A stretch of DNA of 41,219 nt from a virus, in IMG/VR virus record IMGVR_UViG_3300024255_000059, positions 1 to 41,219 of that record. The stretch is one strand, 5' to 3'. The position numbers were made by a program, and so were the translations under genes. Positions 15,585 through 23,245 of this stretch are shown in pieces. Numbering within the stretch: position 1 is the first letter of the stretch; each line of letters starts with the position of its first letter. The notes beneath the pieces are model-generated. The model saw only the letters and a program-made list of their open reading frames with translations, ran no database searches and was not told where the DNA came from.

Positions 15585-15873
15585 TGTAGCTCAATTAGTA
15601 TCAGAATACGGTTTCCCAACAATCATGGTTGTTGGTTTGGGTTACTTCGTATATTTCGTTTGGAAATTTATAAACGAGAAGATACAACCAGCTATTGATA
15701 AACATCACATGCAATTAATTAAAGTAATTGACCGTGTTAGAATGTTAGACCAAGACCTTATAAGATTACAACAAAAAGTAAATGTAGTTTTGGAATATAG
15801 AGCTCGACAAGAATTGTTAAAACATTACGAAGACAAAATCGAGCTAGAAAAGAGAAATAAAGATGAAGATTAA
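15574..15873 (+). CDS. Small holin-like/YvrJ-like membrane protein B
   Basis: A 99-aa protein with start codon TTG at 15574, inside the end of the previous gene. The N-terminus EFDVAQLVSEYGFP is followed by one membrane span (about 16-33) and a long amphipathic/coiled helix (IDRVRMLDQDLIRLQQKVNV). It resembles the 15076 protein in layout, and both precede csgF. The TTG start is inferred because no ATG or GTG lies before the conserved N-terminal helix. Confidence 0.65.
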   Translation: MEFDVAQLVSEYGFPTIMVVGLGYFVYFVWKFINEKIQPAIDKHHMQLIKVIDRVRMLDQDLIRLQQKVNVVLEYRARQELLKHYEDKIELEKRNKDED

Positions 15874-16366
15874 TGGAACATACTTAGGATTACTTGTAAT
15901 TGGATTGTATTTTTCAGTTCAAGTCTGTGCAGAACCTATTGTGCACAAATTTAAAAATCCTAGCTTCAGTGGTATAGGAACAGGTGCTCATTATTTGACT
16001 ATTGAGAACCAAGAACATTCACGTAAGAAAGCAATTAAGGATGCTCTTGAAGCTGCAGAAAGAGCAGCAGAAAGAGAAATTGACAACTCAACATTATCAA
16101 AATTTATACGGAACTTGGAAAGTAGAATATATGCTCAATTAGCAAAACAGTTAGTTGACAATATGTTTTCAAATGATAACCCAGTTCGATTTGGTTCATT
16201 TGTACTCGAAGGCTCAACAGTGACTTATGAAGTCATTACAAATATAGATGGAACTGAATTTATTAAAATGACAATTGTAGATGAGAATGGAACAACTACA
16301 GTCATTGAAATACCAATTGGTTCTGGTAACTTTGGCGGAGACGGCAATGCGACTGACGGCGGCTAG
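15863..16366 (+). CDS. csgF: CsgF-like curli assembly adaptor
   Basis: A 167-aa exported protein with a signal peptide (about 1-23, ending VCA). The mature N-terminus IVHKFKNPSFSGIG matches the CsgF segment F-x-N-P-x-F-G-G, known from E. coli to insert into the CsgG pore. A helix-rich middle (SKFIRNLESRIYAQLAKQL) and a C-terminal strand region (YEVITNIDGTEFIKMTIVD, then TTVIEIP) match the rest of the family. E. coli CsgF is about 138 aa; the extra length is a charged helical insertion near 48-75 and a Gly/Asp tail. It overlaps csgG, as expected for a coupled pair. Confidence 0.9.
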   Translation: MKINGTYLGLLVIGLYFSVQVCAEPIVHKFKNPSFSGIGTGAHYLTIENQEHSRKKAIKDALEAAERAAEREIDNSTLSKFIRNLESRIYAQLAKQLVDNMFSNDNPVRFGSFVLEGSTVTYEVITNIDGTEFIKMTIVDENGTTTVIEIPIGSGNFGGDGNATDGG

Positions 16367-17291
16367 TATTGCAATACTATTTCTAGCTGGTTGTGCACAG
16401 ATGCCACAATGGTCAGATGGACCTGGATATTGTTCATACGAGACTGGTCAATTTGAACAAGGGTTCGGTAAAGTTAGAGATAAAAACGGTGATGGTATGG
16501 TATTAGACAAACTATACACTGGTACAAGAAAATATGTTGGTGGTAAATTTATTTGCATAGAACAACCAGAAGTTGTTAACTTACCAGCATATGTAGAGTT
16601 ATTAAATCTACCACCTGCAAAAACAAAACCTGTAGTTGCAGTTTATAACTTTGGAGATAAAACTGGACAAAGAAAAGATTCACAAAGTGGTCAATCATTT
16701 TCTACAGCAGTAACACAAGGTGGAACAGAATTAATTATTGATGCGCTTAAAACAGCAGGTGGAGGAACCTGGTTTAGAGTAGCAGAAAGACAAGGGATTG
16801 ATGCTCTTGTTAGGGAAAGACAAATCATTCGCTCAGGCAGAGAAGAAGTAGCAAGAGCGACTGGTGAAGAAGTACAAAAACTGGGACCATTATTATTTGC
16901 AGGTATGGTAATCGAAGGCGGGATTATCGGATATGACAGTAATATTAAAACAGGTGGTCGAGGCGCAAGAACGCTCGGTATTGGTTTTAGTAGGCAATAT
17001 AGGCAAGACCAAGTAGTAATTTCATTAAGAGCAGTTAGTGTTCTTACAGGTGAAGTACTCTTAAATGTACAAACTAAAAAGACAATTTTAAGTTATGGCT
17101 CTGGTGGTGACGTATTTAGATTTTACGAGCAGGGCACACAGTTGGTTGAGTATGAAGACGGTGTAGGAAATAATGAGTCAGTGACGTATGCAGTACGAAC
17201 AGCAATAGAAGCTGCCGTGCTGGAAATGGTCTATCAAGGGAATCGTCGTGGGTTCTGGGAGATAGATTTTAATAAAGAGGAAGAAGAATGA
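16347..17291 (+). CDS. csgG: CsgG-like outer-membrane curli secretion channel (lipoprotein)
   Basis: A 314-aa protein homologous to the nonameric CsgG pore that exports curlin subunits. The lipobox LAGC at 13-16 follows a short hydrophobic signal, so it is lipidated and sent to the outer membrane. Clear family blocks are VVAVYNFGDKTGQ, SFSTAVTQGGTELIIDALK, the FRVAERQGIDAL helix, VEGGIIGYDSN, GARTLGIGFSRQYRQDQV, TKKTILSYGSGGDVFRF and the end RRGFWEID. I chose the ATG at 16347 because it has GGCGGAG upstream and gives a proper lipoprotein signal. The longer reading from 16281 would bury the lipobox. It overlaps csgF by 20 nt. Confidence 0.95.
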   Translation: MRLTAASIAILFLAGCAQMPQWSDGPGYCSYETGQFEQGFGKVRDKNGDGMVLDKLYTGTRKYVGGKFICIEQPEVVNLPAYVELLNLPPAKTKPVVAVYNFGDKTGQRKDSQSGQSFSTAVTQGGTELIIDALKTAGGGTWFRVAERQGIDALVRERQIIRSGREEVARATGEEVQKLGPLLFAGMVIEGGIIGYDSNIKTGGRGARTLGIGFSRQYRQDQVVISLRAVSVLTGEVLLNVQTKKTILSYGSGGDVFRFYEQGTQLVEYEDGVGNNESVTYAVRTAIEAAVLEMVYQGNRRGFWEIDFNKEEEE

Positions 17292-18016
17292 TTAAGAAAC
17301 TTTTAGGCCTAAGTTTATTGATACTTCCAGCTTTCGTATTTGCACAAGCTACTGATGATAATGAAATAAACATTGAGCAAGTTGGTGATACATTAACATT
17401 GTACATCGACCAATACGGATATGGTAACAAAATAGGATTAGACGACTTTTCAAGTAGTTCTAGTGCTATGACAATTACGGGTTCTTCATTGAACATAAAC
17501 ATTGACCAAATAGGTAATGAAAACTTATTATTTGGTCCTGTTGTATCTGACAGTAGTACTTATAATTTATTGTTTACTGGCGATAGTAACTCAATGGATT
17601 GGAATATCGGTTACATAGGTAGCTCAGATAGTTCAACTATTGATTTAGATATTTCTGGTGATAGTAATACCTTGGACTTTGACCAAGGATTCAATGCAAG
17701 TGCTGAAAGATTGGATTTTGATTTAACACTTATTGGCGACAGCAATATTTTTGATATTGATATAGACGTCGATGACGCTATTTGGAATTTTGATATTACA
17801 GGTGGAAGCAACAACATCAACACCATGCAGAAAGATGGTGGAGAGCACGAGATTAACTTGACTCTAGATGGCTCATCAGCTGATATCGATATTAATCAAA
17901 TGAGTGGTACATGTGCTACAGGTGTAACAACTTGTAATGGCATCATCACTTTAGATGTTGATAGCGAAAATGCGACTATACAAATCAATCAGAAAGATTC
18001 ATCTAGCGATAGTTAA
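17288..18016 (+). CDS. Curlin-like amyloid-repeat protein 1
   Basis: A 242-aa secreted protein: signal peptide (about 1-19, VFAQA), then INIEQVGDTLTLYIDQYGYG, the curlin-type N-x-I-x-Q-x-G pattern. The rest is built of about six units of some 23 residues with GDSN or a variant in the turn and alternating Asp/hydrophobic strands (SGDSNTLDFDQG, IGDSNIFDIDID, TGGSNNINTMQK). Canonical curlin repeats carry S-x5-Q-x-G-x2-N; here Asp often replaces Gln, so the fibre would be very acidic. A Cys pair (CATGVTTC) sits near the C-terminus. The start overlaps csgG by 4 nt and has GAGGAAG upstream. It is probably the major or minor subunit (CsgA/CsgB role). Confidence 0.88.
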   Translation: MIKKLLGLSLLILPAFVFAQATDDNEINIEQVGDTLTLYIDQYGYGNKIGLDDFSSSSSAMTITGSSLNINIDQIGNENLLFGPVVSDSSTYNLLFTGDSNSMDWNIGYIGSSDSSTIDLDISGDSNTLDFDQGFNASAERLDFDLTLIGDSNIFDIDIDVDDAIWNFDITGGSNNINTMQKDGGEHEINLTLDGSSADIDINQMSGTCATGVTTCNGIITLDVDSENATIQINQKDSSSDS

Positions 18017-19130
18017 AGCATTTTTATTTTTGACAGTATTGTCAATTAATCTGTCTGCAGCAGATTCTATTGGCAATATTGTCGAATTTAAGGGCGATGC
18101 ATCTCTTACGAGAGAAGCAGGTGCGGAACTCGTTATTGAACAAAAACAAATCCCCGAAGTTCAAATGAACGATACGGCCGAAACAGAAAATGGCCGAATT
18201 AAAATAGAATTCTTAGACGAGGCAGAACTTAGCCTCACAGAAAATACTCGAGTATATATCGACCGAGTATATTACGACCCAGACCCAAGTAAATCAAAAA
18301 TGGCTATGAGAATGGCAATGGGAACCGCTAGGTTCGCATCAGGTCGTTTGGGAATGGTCAATCAAAACAATATTGATATACAAACACCTACTGCTAGTAT
18401 TGCAGTTCGTGGAACAGACTTTACAACCACCATTGACGAGTTAGGGAGGTCTCTTGTAGTACTACTTCCTGATGCGTATGGTAACCCTTCGGGTGTCATA
18501 GAAGTATCTAATCTAGGAGGTACTGTGACCCTAGATGAGGCTTACGCAGCTACTATGGTATCAACTTTAGACAGTCCACCAACTCCTCGAGTACAACTAT
18601 CCAATATTACTCCAGCAATGATTGATAATATGTTTATTGTATCTCCACCTCAAGAAATACAAGAAGCTATTGATGAAGAATTGGCTGATGATTCAGACCA
18701 AGACCAAGGATTGTTGGATGTAGATTTTTTAGAATTTAACGAATTAGAATATGATGCACTTGAAGAAGATGCATTAGAATTTACAGAACTCGATATTGAC
18801 TATTTAGATGTCGATTTCTTAACAGATTTATTAGATGTTGTCGAGGAACTTGTTAAGACAACAGCAGCTCTTGATGATAGAGCAATTTCAGGTACATCAT
18901 TAGGAGCTCAAATTAAAGGAGCAAGTTTTGGTTTAAATGCAGATTCACAATATAATGTATTTGAACAAGATGGAAATATAGTTTTTTATAGAAATGTACA
19001 AGGCACAATAAGAATCGTGCTCGCAGTGGATTCTTCAGTAAAAATTGATACTGAAGTTGAAGGCTATTCTGGTATAATTGATTTAAACGGGGGAAATGAT
19101 TCCACAATTATAATTAAGCAAGGCGGATAA
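17970..19130 (+). CDS. Exported FecR-domain protein with a curlin-like C-terminus
   Basis: A 386-aa protein. The start is taken at ATG 17970, giving a signal peptide ending near NLSAAD; the ATG at 17955 is the alternative. Residues about 30-185 form a FecR domain (IGNIVEFKGDASL, a TAETENGRIKIEFLD strand, TPTASIAVRGTDF). FecR domains are periplasmic beta-sandwiches used in signalling and surface assembly. Residues about 230-310 are an acidic run with repeated L(D/E)(F/Y) steps (LDVDFLEFNELEYDALEEDA). The last 20 residues (SGIIDLNGGNDSTIIIKQGG) have the turn and spacing of a curlin repeat. It overlaps curlin 1 by 47 nt and precedes curlin 2, so it belongs to the fibre system. Confidence 0.85.
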   Translation: MRLYKSIRKIHLAIVKAFLFLTVLSINLSAADSIGNIVEFKGDASLTREAGAELVIEQKQIPEVQMNDTAETENGRIKIEFLDEAELSLTENTRVYIDRVYYDPDPSKSKMAMRMAMGTARFASGRLGMVNQNNIDIQTPTASIAVRGTDFTTTIDELGRSLVVLLPDAYGNPSGVIEVSNLGGTVTLDEAYAATMVSTLDSPPTPRVQLSNITPAMIDNMFIVSPPQEIQEAIDEELADDSDQDQGLLDVDFLEFNELEYDALEEDALEFTELDIDYLDVDFLTDLLDVVEELVKTTAALDDRAISGTSLGAQIKGASFGLNADSQYNVFEQDGNIVFYRNVQGTIRIVLAVDSSVKIDTEVEGYSGIIDLNGGNDSTIIIKQGG

Positions 19131-19133
19131 ATA

Positions 19134-19229
19134 ATGTATAACTATTACTATAATAATTATCAAAGATATTTAAAATTAAAATATGGATGGTCAGTACGAC
19201 CAGGGCAAATAGTGGATATTTACGTATGA
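19134..19229 (+). CDS. 31-aa tyrosine-rich micro-protein
   Basis: A short frame starting MYNYYYNNYQRYLKLKYG and ending VDIYV; 9 of 31 residues are Tyr. It has a good ribosome binding site (AAGGCGG, about 8 nt before the ATG). Its TGA overlaps the ATG of curlin 2 (ATGA), the coupling pattern used across this operon. The gap it fills would otherwise be the only non-coding 95 nt in the cassette. No family is known to me. Confidence 0.5.
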   Translation: MYNYYYNNYQRYLKLKYGWSVRPGQIVDIYV

Positions 19230-19951
19230 CAAAATTAACATTAACAAAATTATTTTGTATTTTATTATTAATTACTTTAGCTGTATCAGCTGATGATAAT
19301 GTAATCAGTATAGAACAAACTGGTGATAATTTTCAATTAGGTATTGACCAATTTGGTCACTCTAATAACATCAACATGCTAGATAGTAATTCATATATCT
19401 CTGCAACAAATTTAGACATGTATTTAGTTCAAGTGAATACAAGCTCTACAGCACTTCCTAATAAAATTAGATTTGATGAAATAAGTGGTCAAGGCAATCA
19501 AATGAAATTAGGTCAAGGTATTGACTGGACTGATATTACATCAGACACTAACTTGTCTTGGAGTTACGATGGTTGGGAAGGCGGTGGCCACGAAATAGAT
19601 ATCACAATGTATGGTGATTATAATCAATTAGCAGTACAACAAACAAACCAATCTACTGCACTCGACGGACATAACTTTGATTTACATTTAGCAGGTGATA
19701 ACAACGAAGTTAAAATAAAGCAACAAAGTGATGGTGCAAAGAGTATAGACCTTACAGTTTACAATGACTGGAACGATGTATTCATTAGACAAAAAGGAAA
19801 CGGTGCTACTCACAACGCAAATATTACTCTTGATGGATTATATGGAACTGATTTAATATTAAAGCAAATGAGCCAAACAAGTCAAACATATACATTAAGT
19901 GTTGACTGTATGAATTTTAATGGATGCGGAGTAACAGTAACACAGGAATAA
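19226..19951 (+). CDS. Curlin-like amyloid-repeat protein 2
   Basis: A 241-aa secreted paralog of curlin 1: signal peptide (about 1-21, LAVSA), then DDNVISIEQTGDNFQLGIDQ, matching the first repeat of curlin 1. Units of about 23-25 residues follow with a GDxN turn and Q-containing strands (MYGDYNQLAVQQTNQ, LAGDNNEVKIKQQSDGA, NDWNDVFIRQKGNGA). These are closer to canonical curlin repeats than those of curlin 1. A C-terminal Cys pair (CMNFNGC) and the final VTVTQE recall the end of curlin 1. I chose ATG 19226, which overlaps the 31-aa ORF stop; the upstream ATG at 19187 lies inside that ORF. Confidence 0.87.
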   Translation: MTKLTLTKLFCILLLITLAVSADDNVISIEQTGDNFQLGIDQFGHSNNINMLDSNSYISATNLDMYLVQVNTSSTALPNKIRFDEISGQGNQMKLGQGIDWTDITSDTNLSWSYDGWEGGGHEIDITMYGDYNQLAVQQTNQSTALDGHNFDLHLAGDNNEVKIKQQSDGAKSIDLTVYNDWNDVFIRQKGNGATHNANITLDGLYGTDLILKQMSQTSQTYTLSVDCMNFNGCGVTVTQE

Positions 19952-19953
19952 TT

Positions 19954-20265
19954 ATGGACTTAGATATATACGGCAATCCAGTAGGAACTAAATATCCAGG
20001 AGAAGGAAACTGTCCTGAAGGTATGATGTGTATTCCTGAAAACGAATTTCATATGCAGCTCGAGGAAGCAGGTATGGAATACGACGAAACATCAAGAGAG
20101 ATACAACCCGTAGGTGATGCCGAAGCCATCATAGACTTTACAAAAGATTTGTTATTTTTAGATATTAGTGTAATATTTAATATGGCAGTTCCTCTTACAA
20201 TATTCGCGGTATATGGTTTAACGATTTATGCGGCGGTGAAATTCATTCAAAAGAAATTAAGTTAA
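19954..20265 (+). CDS. Small membrane protein with C-terminal anchor
   Basis: A 103-aa protein beginning MDLDIYGNPVGTKYPGEGN, with two cysteines in NCPEGMMC, an acidic middle and one C-terminal membrane span (about 75-96) ending in a basic FIQKKLS. AGGA lies 7 nt before this ATG; the earlier ATG at 19924 lies inside curlin 2. It sits between the curlin and heme genes and has no resemblance I can see to CsgE or CsgC. Confidence 0.7.
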   Translation: MDLDIYGNPVGTKYPGEGNCPEGMMCIPENEFHMQLEEAGMEYDETSREIQPVGDAEAIIDFTKDLLFLDISVIFNMAVPLTIFAVYGLTIYAAVKFIQKKLS

Positions 20266-20268
20266 ATT

Positions 20269-21204
20269 ATGAAAACATTATTACAAAGAGTTATACAAGA
20301 TAAAGAAGTGAACTTATATCCAGTCTGGTTAATGAGACAAGCTGGAAGATACATGCCAGAATATATGGCGATCAAAGCAGAAAGTAATGGCTTTTTAGAT
20401 ATGGCATTAACGCCTGAAAAAGCAACTGAGATTACAATGCAACCTATTAAAGAATTTGATATGGATGCAGCAATTATATTCTCAGATATATTAATCATCA
20501 ATTATGCTTTAGGGCAAGAGTTAGATTATAACCCTGCTCCAGAGCTTGGACCTTATAAAGAATCTTTTTGGGAAACAACAGAAAGCGAGTTTATTGAAAA
20601 ATGTGAACCCGTTTATGAAGCAATACGAAGAGTAAGAGAAGAACTTGATGATAGTAAATCACTTATTGGATTTGCAGCAGCTCCTTATACGCTCTGTAAG
20701 TACATGTGTGATACTGTGGATTCAGATATAGTTAACCGATTAATACCATATATTGTTACTCACCTTTCAATGCAGATTGAAGCAGGTTGTGATACAGTAC
20801 AAATCTTTGATAGTCACGCTGGTGATATATCAGAACATGACTTTGATGAAATCATTATTGAACCAACAAAAATTATTGTTGATGTCATTAGAGCACATTA
20901 TCCTCATGTTTGTATTATTGCTTTCCCAAGATTAGTTGGTAATAAAATAAACGAATACATTGAGATTGTAAATCCTGATTGTACAAATATTAGTGATGAT
21001 TTACCAGTTGACGAAATTAATGGTGAAGTACTACAAGGTGGAATCTCAGTTAAAAGATTAATTAAGGGCGAAGACATCACCCCCGTTTTAGATAAAATGA
21101 AAGATAAACCTTACATTGTTAATCTAGCTCACGGCATACATAAAACTACACCAGTAGAAAATGTTAGAGCATTGGTTAATACAGTTAAAGAATATCGTGC
21201 TTAA
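20269..21204 (+). CDS. hemE: Uroporphyrinogen decarboxylase
   Basis: A 311-aa cytosolic enzyme that removes four carboxyl groups from uroporphyrinogen III to give coproporphyrinogen III. The defining motif PVWLMRQAGRYMPEY is at 18-32 with both arginines (Arg23, Arg27). FSDIL carries Asp73, GFAAAPYT carries Tyr140, QIFDSHAG carries Ser182 and NLAHGIH carries His288. All match the catalytic set known from the family. Cellular enzymes are about 340-350 aa; the shortening is spread through loops, so this looks functional. There is no clear ribosome binding site. It lies 3 nt after the preceding stop and may be read by coupling. Confidence 0.95.
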   Translation: MKTLLQRVIQDKEVNLYPVWLMRQAGRYMPEYMAIKAESNGFLDMALTPEKATEITMQPIKEFDMDAAIIFSDILIINYALGQELDYNPAPELGPYKESFWETTESEFIEKCEPVYEAIRRVREELDDSKSLIGFAAAPYTLCKYMCDTVDSDIVNRLIPYIVTHLSMQIEAGCDTVQIFDSHAGDISEHDFDEIIIEPTKIIVDVIRAHYPHVCIIAFPRLVGNKINEYIEIVNPDCTNISDDLPVDEINGEVLQGGISVKRLIKGEDITPVLDKMKDKPYIVNLAHGIHKTTPVENVRALVNTVKEYRA

Positions 21205-23245
21205 ATATCTCACAAAATGGTGGACTGTCTGTATTACTATTGCAGCATTCAGTGCAATTCAGATTAGTAACCCAGATTTAATTCAGAGCGTTAAGTATTC
21301 TTATTATGATTATCTACAATCCAAACAAGAAACAATTCACTCAAGTGATATTATATTAGTCAACATTGACGAAAAAGCGATCGCGCAAGAAGGTCAATAT
21401 CCATGGCCAAGAGATATACATGCTAAATATTTAGATGCAGCTCCTGCTGATGCACTCAATGTATTGAACATTATATTTTCCGAAAATGATAGATTTGGCA
21501 AAGACAATGTTCTTTCTCAAGCAATGGCAAATAAAGCAGTTGTATTATCTTCTGCTCCTACTCAACAAACATCAGATGGAGTTGGCACCTTTGTAGGTGT
21601 TGCAACTTTTGGAGAACAAAATGATAATTGGCTTTACGAATTTCCAGGCTTACTCTATCCTATTGATAGTTTGTCTAATTGGGCTTTTGGGGTTGGGGCT
21701 ACAGTTGCAATACCTGACCAACCAACAGGAGTTGTGCGAAGAGCCCCGTTGGTCGTCAAAGCAGCCGGGAATAGGTATCCATCTCTCGCGCTCGACACTT
21801 TACGAGTGTATTCTGGAGAACCAAGCTACCAAATGAAAGTAGGTCCACAAGGAGTGGAATGGATTCGCATGGGTCGACAAGACCCAATTACAACAAACTC
21901 TTTTGCAGAAGTACCAATATCTTTTTGGAATTCTTTTGACTCAATCAGTATAACAGAATTAAATGACTCCTATAGTGGTAAGATACTCTTGTATGGAATA
22001 ACAGCAGAAGGTTACTCTAATCCAGTTGCAACCCCAAAGGGTGCAGTGTATCCCCACGAAGTTCAAGCTCATCTAATCCAGACCGTCCTTTCAGGCGTTG
22101 AAATAAAGATTCCCGACTGGACTGCAATATTTGAGCTTTTCTTTCTTGTGATATGCTGTCTAGGAATCCTTGCAGCGGTCTATGTCTTGCCCACATCTCT
22201 TGCGGTGATAACGAGTCTTCTTCTCGTTGGTTCCGGAGCCGGATTGAGTTACTATTTTTGGACTTCCGCCTTAACCTTTGTTGATGCATCTTTAGTTTCA
22301 TTAGCTTCCTTAGTTGTATTTGCTCAGTCAAGTTATAATAAGTATTATATCACATTCCAAGAGAAACGTCAAATAGAAAAGCAATTTGCAGGTTATGCAT
22401 CGCCCACAGTTGTTCGCCTCTTACAAGAGAATCCTTCTCTAATAAAAGATGGCATGAAGCGTGAGATTAGTATTTGTTTTTCTGATTTACGAGGTTTCAC
22501 TCCACTAGGAGAAAGCTTTGGTGATGATGTCAAGGGACTGACAAAATTAATGAACGAATATATGGATGCGATCACCGAGCCTGTTCTCCATGCAGATGGT
22601 ATGATTATAAAATATATAGGGGATGCGTCAATGCACATTCACAATGCTCCTATAGAAGATAAAGAACATCCTAAAAATGCAGTACAAACTGGACTGAATA
22701 TGCTTCGAGCAGTAGAGAAATTTAATGAACAGATTACAGCAGAAGGTAGACCGCCAATTGGTATGGGAGCTGGGATTAACACTGGTCTTGGTTATCTTGG
22801 TGAGATGGGGTCTACAGCAAGACATAGTTATGATGTACTTGGTGACAGCGTTTCAACAGCTGCACGAATTGAGTCTAAATGTAAAGAATATGGTTGTTTA
22901 TTATTAGTTGGTGGAGATACAGTAAAACACTGTAAAAAGGATTTCTTTTTCCTCAAGGTAGATGATTTAGCAGTAAAAGGTAAAACTGTAGGAATTGAAA
23001 TATATACTGTGCTTGACTTGAATAAAGATAAATATATTAAACCGGCAGAGATGCACGAAGCAATGCATTCAAATTATCAAAAACAAAACTTTGATAAGGC
23101 GATCAAAATATGTAATGACCTTATGGATTGCTTTGAAGGACAGATGAAAGGTTATTACAACATGTGGATTGAGCGTTGTGAGTATATGAAAACGCAAGAT
23201 TTACCTAAGGATTGGAATGGGGTATTTATCGCGACTACTAAGTAG
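21197..23245 (+). CDS. CHASE2-domain class III adenylate/guanylate cyclase
   Basis: A 682-aa membrane sensor. The N-terminal span (about 8-25) is followed by an extracytoplasmic CHASE2 domain (about 45-300; IILVNIDEKAI, YPWPRDIHAKYLD, NIIFSEND), three spans (about 309-375) and a C-terminal cyclase domain (about 420-620). Metal-binding aspartates are Asp430 (FSDLRGFT) and Asp476 (KYIGDASM). Lys472 and Asp546 match the adenine-selecting pair, and Arg557 is kept. The transition-state Asn of class III cyclases is Ser553 here (GDSVSTAAR). The start is GTG 21197, which overlaps the hemE stop by 8 nt; the ATG at 21161 would add residues coded inside hemE. It would make cAMP in response to a periplasmic signal if active. 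Confidence 0.92.
   Translation: MLKYLTKWWTVCITIAAFSAIQISNPDLIQSVKYSYYDYLQSKQETIHSSDIILVNIDEKAIAQEGQYPWPRDIHAKYLDAAPADALNVLNIIFSENDRFGKDNVLSQAMANKAVVLSSAPTQQTSDGVGTFVGVATFGEQNDNWLYEFPGLLYPIDSLSNWAFGVGATVAIPDQPTGVVRRAPLVVKAAGNRYPSLALDTLRVYSGEPSYQMKVGPQGVEWIRMGRQDPITTNSFAEVPISFWNSFDSISITELNDSYSGKILLYGITAEGYSNPVATPKGAVYPHEVQAHLIQTVLSGVEIKIPDWTAIFELFFLVICCLGILAAVYVLPTSLAVITSLLLVGSGAGLSYYFWTSALTFVDASLVSLASLVVFAQSSYNKYYITFQEKRQIEKQFAGYASPTVVRLLQENPSLIKDGMKREISICFSDLRGFTPLGESFGDDVKGLTKLMNEYMDAITEPVLHADGMIIKYIGDASMHIHNAPIEDKEHPKNAVQTGLNMLRAVEKFNEQITAEGRPPIGMGAGINTGLGYLGEMGSTARHSYDVLGDSVSTAARIESKCKEYGCLLLVGGDTVKHCKKDFFFLKVDDLAVKGKTVGIEIYTVLDLNKDKYIKPAEMHEAMHSNYQKQNFDKAIKICNDLMDCFEGQMKGYYNMWIERCEYMKTQDLPKDWNGVFIATTK

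Noticed and set aside
18031-18046. TTGACA-GTAT-TGTCAA palindrome in the FecR signal region as a promoter or operator
   Set aside because: It lies within coding sequence, has no -10 at the right distance, and its arms are only 6 bp.
17288-19951. The repeat proteins as a DNA tandem repeat or CRISPR-like array
   Set aside because: The repeats are visible only at protein level; the DNA units differ too much and there are no constant repeat/spacer blocks.
20269-21204. hemE as a truncated pseudogene because it is about 35 residues short
   Set aside because: All catalytic residues and motifs are in frame from start to end, and the shortening is not at one terminus.
21597-22331. Frames of about 80-104 aa in other frames of the cyclase gene
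   Set aside because: They are shadows of a gene with continuous CHASE2 and cyclase motifs.
23027-23034. GATAAATA inside the cyclase gene as an internal late promoter
   Set aside because: It is nearly 190 nt before the next gene and within coding AT-rich DNA; a chance match is likely.
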